From Emydura subglobosa (Eukaryota > Chordata > Testudines > Chelidae): a stretch of DNA of 64,000 bases. Location: positions 60,102,862 to 60,166,861 of the forward strand of contig ML679958.1 in NCBI GenBank assembly GCA_007922225.1, written 5' to 3'. Position 1 is the stretch's first letter; every line of letters begins with the position of its first letter. Of the stretch, positions 1 to 10,302 are shown one piece after another. The notes under the pieces were generated by a model. That model did no database searches, was not told the DNA's origin, and worked only from the letters and a program-made list of their open reading frames with translations. Both the position numbers and the translations under genes were made by a program.

Positions 1-461
1 TTCTGTAAACACCAGGGGTTTTATTGGAGTTCAGATCTTAGCTGATGTGACAGGAACAACAATTCTTATTAGTTGCTTGAAAATTACAGCCAACAATAAA
101 GGAGGATTGGGGAGATGCAATCAGAGGTGAAAAGAGGGAAGATTTCACAGGCTTTGCGTTTGGAACTTTATAATTCCTTAAGGATTTTTTTAATGCAATA
201 TTTGATGATTAAATTGATGCTTGTTTCTTATACTTTGAACAACAAAATTAATGAAATAAAACTCATTATAGTAAAAATTCTTCAAGATACCATAAAACCT
301 GACAGTGTCTCTCTAGATTGTTAAAATACAAACAAATCAAAAACTGTATCTAGATAATTTTATCAGCTAATAACTTATTTTTGAAAATACATCTTAGGAA
401 AAATACACCATCTATTCATACTTTATGTATAAGACCTTACCTGAGTCGCAGGATGATCTTC

Positions 462-535
462 AAATCATAGAATCATAGAAGATTAGAGTTGGAAGGGACC
501 TCAGGAGGTCATCTAGTCCAACCCCCTGCCTTCAG
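462..535 (-). repeat. CR1 LINE 3' end fragment
   Basis: The reverse complement ends in the octamer-like tail ATGATTCTATGATT, preceded by the very conserved stretch that reads GACCTCCTGAGGTCCCTTCC. That is the 3' terminus of amniote CR1 elements. Only about 75 bases are present. The adjoining GC-rich segment to about 650, which contains a repeated GCTCTGAAGGCAGC motif, looks like another interspersed repeat of unknown class. Confidence 0.85.
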
Positions 536-539
536 AGCT

Positions 540-660
540 AGGTGCCCACCCGCAGCTGCAGCTCTCCTGCTGCCCAGCTCTGAAGGCAGCACTGCTGCCA
601 GCAGGAGTGGAGATGTAAGGGTGGCAATACCATGCCTGCCGCAGTGCTCTATGCCCTATT
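540..660. repeat. GC-rich interspersed repeat, class unknown
   Basis: This segment directly abuts the CR1 3' end. It contains a short inverted motif (cagctctgaaggcagc together with an earlier imperfect copy), then a CTGCTGCCAGCAGGAG core and GTAAGGGTGGCAATACCAT. I recall similar segments as common in turtle and crocodile genomes next to CR1 tails but cannot name the family. Confidence 0.35.
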
Positions 661-2025
661 GTTTATTTCCTTCATCCCTCTCCACAGGCTTTGTGCCGTG
701 CCCAAAACTCTCCAAGATCATTTAATGAACTAATGGGAAAACCTCCAAATGTATGCAAAATTCTGGATTATGCCACGTAAGCTAATTTAAAACAGAATTG
801 TGGTGGAAGCCTATATTGTGGAATCCACAATTTCCGTAGGACCTTATTTATAAACCTTTACTGTGCAATCACTATTTTCCAAATATACACCTATTAGACA
901 CTTAATTACGTATTCCTTGTGCAAACTAGTTGCTGTACATTGCAATACCAATTTACAGAATTATTCAATAATCCACTCTTCCTTCTAGAGATTATACAAT
1001 ATTATTATTATTATTTATATTGTGGTAGCACACAATATGGTCTTGATCCAACAAACCATGTGCTTAAAGATCCACTGAAATCAGCACCTGTTTAAATGTT
1101 TTGCTGGATCAAGGTCTCTACCATCAGCCTGAATATGAGATTAAAAAACATAATGCTGTTGGAGGATCTAATAGAACATCTTAAAATATAGCACAGAGGA
1201 TTTTTTAAAGGACTGGTAAAGCTCTGCTACTCTCATTGTATGTTTATAGTAGTTCCTGTGTATAATTTTCCCCGCAAGGAAAGTGAGGAAGTTACCCAAG
1301 ATGCCCAAATCTCCTGATGGTAGCGTATCTGCAAGGTCTTTGACTGTGACAGATTTATTCAGCATTTATCTAAGTAAAGACTCGTCTGACACTCTAAACT
1401 ATTTACTTAATCTTTTTCCTACAAAATGATTATTTTTATTGAAGCAATTAGGAAAATTAAACGGCACAGTAAGTAATTACCACAAGTTTATTATACCATC
1501 TGAAGAATGTGTGTAATGTTGTGGAATACTCCAGAAATGTAATTAAAGCAGCAAAATTTCAATATCCCCCCCTCTATTTTAATTCCCATTAAAGCCTGAT
1601 TACTTAAACAGGAAAAAGCCTTGGGAAACAGAGTGGGGAAAGGGGGGGAAGTATGCAACCTAAGAAGAGAGGCGCTGGTTGTAAACTTGCATTTCTCTTT
1701 GCTGACAGTCTATGGAGCTAAATGGCAGCAAAAGAGTTGTCATTTTCTGAAAGCTTTACAGTGATTCCCAGCTACTAACCTGTTTTGTGTAACTGAGCAC
1801 TTTTACATGCAGCTATTTGGGTGAATAGTTGTGATATTTCATTGGAATTACTATCTTTCTGTCCACCAAGGCAAAGAGACAAAATACACTTTATAACTAC
1901 CTGTGTTTTGCTGTATATCAAGTGAAAATTACACCAGATATTTCAAGTGATATTGTCAAGGAGTTAGGCCAAAATACTGTACTTAGTACCTAGTAGATGC
2001 TGTGAATGTCATCTTTCAAAGGCCA
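660..2025. other. Non-coding, no recognised feature
   Basis: This is AT-rich sequence with short open frames only. A small TAT/ATT-rich tract lies at about 995-1020. Nothing on either strand resembles a known domain, RNA gene or repeat end. Confidence 0.5.
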
Positions 2026-3652
2026 CGTCTACACCACAGAGTTAGGTCGATTTAAGTTATATCGACAATTATAAGTTGCTTTAATAACATTGGTTGAGTA
2101 TATCCACACCCTGCTCCTTTTGTCGGCCATGTGCACCCGCAGTCATTGCTCTTGCATTGACAGAGAGAGCATTGCTTTGTTGCTATCCCACTGTGTAACT
2201 TGCCACCTGCTATCACCCTCTGCCACTGGGAGCTTTGGGAATGTCACGGTGCATCATGGGGAAGTGCTCGCTGTCCCATGATGCAGTTCTTTGCATCCCA
2301 TCATTCCATGGACTTCCTATTTCATTTTGTGCTGTTTTTTCAACAGCCTTTGTAAACTGTACACCCACCATCTCTGCCTGACAGCATGGATCCTGAGCTG
2401 CTAACCATTTTGATAAGCATTATGAACACAATGCAGCTGGTCTGCAATATTTCATGAGCTACAAGACAAAGAGTGAATCAGTGATGCCCTACCTTGCTGT
2501 CTACGATGGAAACAAATAATTCAAGATTGCTGCTGGCATTCACACAACAGCTTACCACAGTGGACCGTCGGTACTGGGATCGGGAAACAAGCACAGAGTG
2601 GTGGGATCACATTGTGATTCATGTATGGGATGATGCGCAGTGGCTGCAGAACTTTCGGATGCGCAAATCCACCTTCTTGGAACTGTGTGCAGAGCTCGCC
2701 CTAGCACTGCGGCACAAAGACATAAGAATGAGAGCTGAGAGTGGCGATCACTTTGTGGAAGCTGGCAACTCCAGATTGCTACCGGTCAGTCATGAATCAG
2801 TTTGGAGTTGGCAAGTCCACCATGGGGGTGACCATGATGCAAGTGTGCAGGGCCATTAATTGCCTCCTGCTACGAAGGACTTGACTCTCAGTAATGTGCA
2901 GGAAATAATTGATGGCTTTAAGGCAATGGGATTCCCTAACTGCGGCAGGGCAATAGATGGAACACATATTCCAATTTTGGCCTCCAACCAGCTAGCGACA
3001 GAGTACATCAGCTAAAAAGGCTTCTTCTCCATGGTCTTGCAGTTGCTGGTGGATCACCAGGGCCATTTCACTGACATCAGTGCGGGGTGGTTAGGGAAGG
3101 TGCATGACACACACATCTTTGGAACACTGGCCTGTAGAGAAAGCTGCGCACTGGGACTTTCTTTCCAGACCAAAAGATTCCAGTGGGGGATGTGGAAATA
3201 CCCATAGTGATACTTGGAGACCCCACATATGCCTTGCTCCTGTGGCTCGTGAAGCCTTACACCAGGAACCTAGACAGCAGTAAGAAGCGCTTCAACAACA
3301 GGCTCAGCGGGTGCTGAAATGACCTTTGAATGTGCTTTTGACCGATTGAAAGGTTGCTGGCACTGTCTTTTTAGCCGGTTGGACCTGAGTGTGGAAAATA
3401 TTCTGAGGGTCACTGTAGCTTGCTGCACTCTCAATAATATTTGCAAATCGAAGGGGGAAAAGTTTCCCCAGAGGTGGACTGCTGAGGCTGATCAGCTGGC
3501 TGCTGATTTTAAGCCCTATGCTGCTTGTTGAGGTGGTTTTATTATGTCAGCTTAGCAGGAGAGTAACATTGGCGGGAAGAGCATTTCAGTGTTTACACCT
3601 CCACTATTTTGTTGCTGAATGGTGACTTTTGTCAATAAAACTATGTACTCTA
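2024..3652 (+). mobile_element. Decayed PIF/Harbinger DNA transposon
   Basis: The left end reads GGCCACGTCTACACC and the right end, in reverse complement, reads GGCCTTGTCTAGAGT. These are matching imperfect terminal inverted repeats of the Harbinger type. The right flank starts TAA, as expected for the 3-bp TWA target of this superfamily, and the left flank AAA is a one-base variant. Between the ends lies a broken transposase gene. Its length of about 1.6 kb is short for an autonomous element that usually also carries a Myb-like second gene, which is not seen here. Confidence 0.85.
2386..3531 (+). pseudogene. Harbinger (HARBI1-like) transposase pseudogene
   Basis: This is a DDE nuclease of the PIF/Harbinger class, which cuts and pastes the element with help from a Myb-like partner. 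The reading starts MDPELLTILISIMNTMQL at 2386 and is soon stopped. It resumes in another frame with STEWWDHIVIHVWDD and WLQNFRMRKSTFLEL (2494-2859), which are hallmark N-terminal segments. The catalytic core follows in a third frame: FPNCGRAIDGTHIPI near 2930 with the first Asp, then VDHQGHFTDISAGW and KVHDTHIFG with the second. The last segment ECAFDRLKGCW near 3325 carries the catalytic Glu and reads on to LNNICKSKGE. At least two stops and two frameshifts break the gene, so it cannot make transposase. Confidence 0.87.
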
Positions 3653-3689
3653 GACAAGGCCTAAGTCACCTGTCAGGTTTATAATAAAA

Positions 3690-3880
3690 CAGCGAGAGTC
3701 CTGTGGTACCTTAAAGACTAACAAATTTGTTTGGGCATAAGCTTTCCTGGACAGAAACCCACTTCGTCGGATGCATCCCGCGAAAGCTTATGCTCAAATA
3801 AATTTGTTGGTCTTTAAGGTGCCACAGGACTCTCACTGTTTTGCTATAAACGGACTAACACGGCTACCCCTCTGGAACTC
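3690..3880. repeat. Interspersed element with long inverted arms (compact copy)
   Basis: Arms at 3690-3746 and 3782-3838 are reverse complements with only a few mismatches. They are separated by a 35-base loop containing CCACTTCGTCGGATGCAT. The right arm is followed by a non-palindromic tail that reads ACGGACTAACACGGCTACC. I remember this sequence as extremely common in turtle genomes, but I am not sure of its class (Penelope-like retroelement derivative or foldback element). A longer copy is at 53207-53600. Confidence 0.7.
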
Positions 3881-5507
3881 ATCAAATGTATAATGGTGTC
3901 CACAAGTCATTATTGTAAATGTGCTCTTCAACATAGATGCCAGAGAGAGATTTTCTAGATAAAACCACTTTCAAGGAAGGTCTGTTTTTAGGTCTAGTTG
4001 CCTTGACAATGTCCATTCAATTATAAATATCAGATTATCAGCCAACCCTAATATTCCATATCAGAAACTCCATCAAAGTATTGAGGAAGCCTGGCTTGTA
4101 GGTCAGATTGTCAGAGACAATTGGTTTTTTCTCCTCATATTATTTGCTTCAGTGATACTTAGTTGTACAAAGTTTTCCACGTTCAAGCCTTGGGTTATGT
4201 TCATTGTGCACACAAGCTTTCTAATAGCATAAGTGCCTAGCTCTGCACTGACAGCCAGGGTAACCTACAGTATATCCCTCAGTGTTTAAAATCTTGGGGA
4301 ATATAATAATTACAGTGACTATAGCTCTCGCTCACTTAACCAAGGAATTTTTAAAATATTAACGTAAACTTTTTTTATTCTCTGTAAATTATAATTGTGT
4401 ACCCGGCATATGGTGTATTTGCTGCAACTAATAATTGTATTTTATTATGCACAACGAAAAAATAATGTCAGCAGCTTTCCCAACTTATCCACCTTATGGG
4501 TTTTTCATCCTGTCTTTCTAATTACCTTCATGTGTTGTGTTCTTCTTTTTCTTTTTATGCCAAGAAGCTATTTTATAGCAACATAAGTGCCCAACCCTTT
4601 CCCCATAGAGCTTTCCTTCGTGTTTCTGTTAAATGTCTTTAAGAGCTTAAAACATACACCATGGCTTTTACTAGCTAGATATTACTGTGCAGCAAAGTGG
4701 CATTATTTTTAAACTAAAAACGTAGATTGCCTCTTTCTACAAAGAGCCATAGTTACAACAAAAGAGTCCCCTCCTTTCCTAGACTTTCTTGTTATTGATT
4801 AAATGTAACTGCACCATTATTGGTAAAGTGTCTGCATGTTTCCTAGACTATTTTTTTTAACAAGCTAAGATACAATTCCATTTTCTATTAATCATAAATA
4901 TTGGAGTTTTGATCCCTTTCAGTGTTTCCTTGTTTGAATCGGTTAGTATTGATAACTTAACATGAGGGGAGAAGACTATTTATATATAAATTACTCCAGG
5001 ATTTTTTAATTCACTTTTTCATTCTGTTAAAAGGGAAAAAAGGCTTTTCATGTGTCAGTACCGTGGAAGGCACAGGAATCCATGCACACTGTTGCTAGGC
5101 TACGTGCTGTACAATATGATGTAGAAAGACAAAGCATAAGTGAATTGTAGATAACCAAGTTACTTAGCTACTGAGAACCATTCATTCCCGCTCCCTCTAT
5201 GCACATGACTAGAGTGATATCACTGTTGAGACTTTATAACAAGAATCTAAGCTGGATGGAATGACTGCAGATTGCAGACAGTAATGTCTTTTTCCTCAAA
5301 AGACAAAATCAAAATCAGCTAATGTAAGCACCAAATTTGTGTTCACCCCACTCTCCAATGGCCCTGGATAGGAAGCCCTCCTAAACACATTCTCTCATAC
5401 AGCTCATTTGTAGTCCTTCCCCATAGCATTTGTACAAGAGGAATTGGAAGCTGAGCTGATTTTAACTCCTTGTTTGTTCCTGCACCCTATCACAATGAAC
5501 TAGTAGC
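3881..5507. other. Non-coding, no recognised feature
   Basis: This is AT-rich DNA, including homopolymer T and A runs near 4370 and 4850. No coding domain or repeat family is recognised on either strand. Confidence 0.5.
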
Positions 5508-5510
5508 TAA

Positions 5511-5598
5511 GGCCCAGATCTTCAAAGGTATTTAGATGCCTAACTCACACTGAAATCAACAGGAGTTAGGGACCTAAATTTCTTTGAGGATCTGGGCC
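5511..5598. mobile_element. 88-bp Harbinger-like MITE with TAA target duplication
   Basis: The ends GGCCCAGATCTTCAAAGG and, in reverse complement, GGCCCAGATCCTCAAAG form inverted repeats. They continue inward as a nearly full-length palindrome (TAGATGCCTAACTC against GAGTTAGGGACCTA). Both flanks are TAA (5508-5510 and 5599-5601), which is the 3-bp target of PIF/Harbinger elements. It has no coding capacity. Confidence 0.8.
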
Positions 5599-5601
5599 TA
5601 A

Positions 5602-8600
5602 GTGTTTGTTGATATTTTATTCTTATTGTTACAGTATTGGCCTAAATTTAGAGCAGATTAACCTTAGTTCTAAATAGGGTGGCCACCTCTGAGCTACAAA
5701 AAAACCAGGATTTCCTGAGCCCAAAAACTGGACAGCTGGCAGTGTGTACTGAGCACCCTTACCGATCTCCCAGGATTGTTCCCAGGACTGGATAGGCAAT
5801 TCTAGTTCTAAAAGAGGAGTTTATGGTACTAATTGAATACATGGCAAACCGCAAGGACTTTGCATCTTGTTTGATGTTCTTCAGTATCTTAAATTGAGCT
5901 TTCAGCACCTGTCTGGCACAAGATGTAATTAGCACAGTACTTGAGAATTCCCCAGACACTTTAAAATTAAAAATTGTTGCATGCATATTAGATAGGTTTC
6001 ATTAGCAAGTTTAAATCTTTGAAAGAAAGACAGCCTGACCAAATTAACATGTCTTAATGGCTAATAATAACGAACAATGGTAGCAATAGCAAGTCATTCT
6101 GCTAGTGATCCTACAGTATTTTCTGTTTAACGTGTCTCTAGAGGTACGTAATTATGGCTTACATGTGTTTTCTGTGACATCACTGGTAACAGGGAGAGCC
6201 ATCTGAGCATGGCAGCAGCCTTTGAGTAGACAAACTACTTATCTGGAAGAGATTTGGGTTTTCCCACTCATGGCTTATATCTCACCCCTGAAAATGCACA
6301 CTAAAAGGAGACAATCCCACTGCACCTGTGCACTCCTTGCTAAGATGTCAAGCTGTCTTTATCGAGAAAGGCAAGATTTTTTAAATTGCCCATGGCTCAG
6401 TATTGGGGGAGGAGCAGAGCTATACTACCTAGGTGAATCTTACAGTCACATAACTCAGCAGGTTTCAAACCTAGGTCTGCAAGGTTCCTAGTCAACTGAT
6501 GCCTCCCTGCTCACACCAAGCAGGTTGCTTCTCATTAATTGAGCAGAGAGATCACAAAACCTGAAGCTATATCAAGGAGGCTTCCCTTAGGCCCTGACCG
6601 GAGGAACACTGGGACCTCTGATTGGTCAGGGCTGCCTATTAAGCCAGAGAGAAGCACAGGAAGTTGTCTGTATGGGTGGGTGAAGTCCTGGTTGGCCACT
6701 ACATTGGACCCTGTCTTTTTACTTGACTCCTGAGCCTGGCTTTCCTGATTTGTCCAGGCCTTCTGTTTCCCTGCCCTCTTCCTAGATCCTGCTTTCCTAA
6801 CCTGCTCCTGGTTTCCTCCCAATCTTTGTCCCTGCAATCGGACTCCAAAACCTGATCCTTGGCTTGATTCTCAACTCTGACTCTGGTGCTAACTGTTAGG
6901 TCTGTCTGCCCAAGCTCTGGTCATGACACTCCAGGAGTGACTGCGCCACAGGAGCCACAGTCATTCTGTCAAGGGCTTAGTCCCTCTTCAAAGCCTCTTA
7001 GAGCATGAAGGGGTCATGAACTCACTCAGGTTTTCCTCGTCTGGGTTTGAGTAGTTAGCATCACCAGGCTGAGGATGGAAACTCAACCCTCCAGCTGAGT
7101 TACTCTGGAGTTGACCCATGGCAGGATTCCCAGGAAACAAAAAGAAAAAAAGAAACAAATGAGCCATTGGGGTGTCTTCCTTCAGGGAGCCTTGAGCTAG
7201 CTGCAGTCTGGCTCAATAGCCTCTGGTCAGCCACGAGGGGTAATAATTTAGTGTACAGCCCACCTTTCCCTCAGGGTGCTCAAACAGCCCATAGCCTGGA
7301 GGCAGGATCTATCAAGCCTCTCCCCAGCAGCTGAGGGGGTTAAAGGTCTGTCTTCCACTTACAGTTACCTCCTATTAAGCTGTATTTCTCCCCTTCTGAA
7401 CTCTTCCTCCAGTCCTGCCATGCCTTGGCAGGTGTGGCGAGGCAGGGCTACTCAAACCCACAGCAACTCCTTCCTGTCTGGTATGAAGTTTCTACACCTT
7501 GCCTCAAATTCCCACAGCTCCCCTGAATGCAGGTTGCAACATCCTTTGGGGTGCTATGGCCCACTCCACACAGCCATCCCTACAGGCTAGTACAGGGGAC
7601 AGACTGTGGACCTGCTTCCTTCCTCTCCCCTTTTGGAGCAATTTGTGCCCTCATCAAGCATGTTTTGGGGAAGCCCTGCATTCTCCTGAGTACAGGGACT
7701 GCTACTCTGAGCGGACACCTGTATGAGGCTCACAGGGGATGGAAAAGGCTTTTGTGTCTATCCCTTGTGTAATCATAGAAAGACTAAGTACAATCCAGTC
7801 CTTCTCAAATAAAGCTCCGTAATGGGGCTATGCATGGGTCTGACATGGGAGTTTGTTCCTGAGAGTGTGATATTCAGATTCATTTGGCTGAGGTTTCATT
7901 TCTCCAGCTGGTAGAGAGCCAGTGTCAATTGAAGAGGTCTCACAAAGAGGCAACAGGGTCTGTTGGTTCTGGGGTGGAGATTTGGTCTCTCATTTTTTGT
8001 GGGGTGTCGTCTTTGTTCGCCAGGTGGATTTAGGTGAAAAACGTTCAGCTGTTTATTTATTTATCTCAGTCTGTCTGTTTATTCTAGGCACCCACCATCA
8101 TAGGATTTTGGGATAATAGTCCAGGCTACTGCCTAGGAGCAAATTAAGATGAAGTGAGTTAATAACTGACTCCTTCTTTCACTCAGACAGAATCTATTAA
8201 AGGGCAAATTACATTTGCACTGCTGTAGGGCCGCTGTGCATCAGTTTAATCCCTCAGGCCACTGCTAACATCTCCCTAAAGGTTGTTCAGATGTGCATCG
8301 CTGCCAACAACCTGATGGGCAGCCAACAGCAGCCAGGGATTGTCAGAGCATAAAGGAGCCCTGGCCGCACTCCCTCTGCCAGCCTACATCACCCAAGGAT
8401 TTTGCAATGCCGGAGAAATTCTCCACCAAGTGGATCGAGTAGGTTTAAATCTGATTTTTGCCAGGGGAGCAACAGGAAGTGTCCAAGACACAGCTCAGGG
8501 TCAGTGCCTATGGGTCTAATTCTTTTTGACTGAACAGTATGTAAAAGGAGTTCACTCTTAATATACATCTCTGAGTCATGTTACTAATGTACTTCCATTA

Positions 8601-8990
8601 CTGGTGGACTTGTTTATTCTCATTAACAAAGAGAAGCAGTTGAGCATTTGAATTGAAGACTCCCTGCCTAGTGAGTCCCCTTCTTTCAAATTCAAAGCAG
8701 GACAAGGAGATTGCTGTCCTGTGCCGTAATACTGGACAGCCATTCAAAGTTTCAAGTGGTATCATAAGGGCAACACTGGACAAGAGGTTACAGCTGATTC
8801 TTCAGAGAGACATAGGTGACACTGGGTTATTGTATTTGCTCTTGGGAGAGCCACCATGCCACCTTGAGACACATAAATCACTTGAGATCTGATGTATTTT
8901 TCTTCCTGTACCCCATAAAAGGCTGATCATGGTGCACCCATAACTTCCAGCCCATGTGCAATATCAGTTCTGGTAAACTCTCCACACTGA
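5602..8990. other. Non-coding stretch with possible old LTR-like debris
   Basis: No gene is recognised. Between about 6540 and 6950 the sequence is rich in CCTGA/CTCCTG-type words and ends near GGTCATGACA, which resembles the U3-R part of reptile Gypsy-type LTRs; I could not find matching ends or a target duplication. The 7270-7730 part is C/T-rich and also unassigned. Confidence 0.35.
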
Positions 8991-8992
8991 GG

Positions 8993-9263
8993 GTCTACAC
9001 TGCAGCTGGAAGGAGTGTTTCCCAGCATGGGTAGATAGACTTGAACTAGCTGTGCTCAAAACTAGTGAACTAAAAATAACAGTGTGGATGTTACAGCAGG
9101 GGTGGGGTTTGGGCTCACCAATTGAGCTTAGAGCCAGGGGGTCGAGTGAGTTTGGACTCAGGTGGCTAGCTCGAGCCACTGCCAATGAGTGCACCAGCAT
9201 CCACGCTGCTAGCAAGTCTGTGTACCTGGGCTGGGCATCACACCTATCAGCTGCAGGGTAGAC
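8993..9263. mobile_element. MITE with GTCTACACTGCAGCTG ends
   Basis: The left end GTCTACACTGCAGCTG (8993-9008) is repeated in inverse orientation at 9248-9263 with one mismatch. The interior of about 240 bases is non-coding. The GTCTACACT end is shared with other short elements in this window at 29.58 kb and, more distantly, with the Harbinger at 2.02 kb. Superfamily assignment is by that resemblance. Confidence 0.65.
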
Positions 9264-9484
9264 ACACTCTTAAAGACTTGTTATTCTTCTGCAAGAAAAA
9301 CACCTGTATATACTCCAAATAGTCCTAATAGTAATGCTGCCCTTTTTTTCAGAGTAACGAACGCATACATTGAAGGAACACACAGGCAAATATTCCAATT
9401 CTAGCTCAGTGCTGACAGTGATAGGTAATTAACGGTTCATTACTGGTGGCGATTTTCTAACGTAATGTAGCCAGAGATTTTTGC

Positions 9485-10302
9485 TTGAGCTGTCTAAATG
9501 GCCAAACAGAATGTCGAAGTCGCGGTTTGCAGAAGAACCTCAAAAGGGGTTTAAAAATTCTGAGACAGATGGATTGAATATTTGGGTAATTAAAAAGAGT
9601 GGTATCAGTATTTTATAACAGTTAGAATAGTGAATAGTTTTAAGAACAGGATTTTTTAGATAAAGTTTAGTAATTAGAAAAATCCAGCAAGTAACAGTTA
9701 AGAATGGCAGTTGGAAGGGGGACTCCCTCCTCACTCCTAGCCCCTCCCCTTCCCATTTTGACGTTTTCACTTCTAATGTCACCCCTCCCCACCTGAAACT
9801 GCTAGCTATATATATAGCCAACTGTCAGCAGGCAGTTTGTAGAGAGCTGAAATCACTTGGAAGAGGAAGAGCTGAATCACAAGCTGGAAAGACCCTGCGG
9901 CTCCATGACAAGACCGTCACGATATCCCGAAAAAATACCTGTACAGCGGTGAGCATCACTGAAGCAAGGGTGTGCCTTAGGCTTTGGACAACCGGGCTAA
10001 CTGAGTCCCCACTCTGTGTCCAAAGCCAAGGTAACCCTTTTGTTAGGAAGCTGCACAGGTGCCTCTGGGCTTACAGACAACTGGGCTAACTGAGTCCCCG
10101 CTCTGTGTCTGAGCCTGAGCCAGCTCTCTTAGCAATCTTTGTACAGAGCAGAAGGACCTTCCGTGAAGAACAGAGGGATGTTTTAGAGGTTGTGTAAGTA
10201 AAGGGCTCCTGAGTCTGCATGTCAGTAAAGTTGGATGCTTGTGGTCTGAGTGAGAGTCTCCCTCTCTACCCATTCAGCTATCGCCTGGCCTAACACTAGC
10301 TG
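9485..10302 (+). mobile_element. Probable solo LTR of an endogenous retrovirus-like element
   Basis: The order of signals fits a long terminal repeat. A TATATATA box lies at about 9808, followed by a transcribed-like segment, a GTAAGTAAAGGGCTCC stretch near 10195, and an end reading CTGGCCTAACA. An internal direct duplication is visible: the 30 bases around GGGCTAACTGAGTCCC occur at 9991-10020 and again about 89 bases later at 10080-10109. The left border is not certain and no target duplication was found. No internal retroviral genes adjoin it. Confidence 0.45.

Noticed and set aside
6535..6950. Overlapping open frames on both strands with CCTGA-rich text
   Set aside because: It resembles reptile LTR U3 sequence but has no definable borders, and the peptides have no domain.
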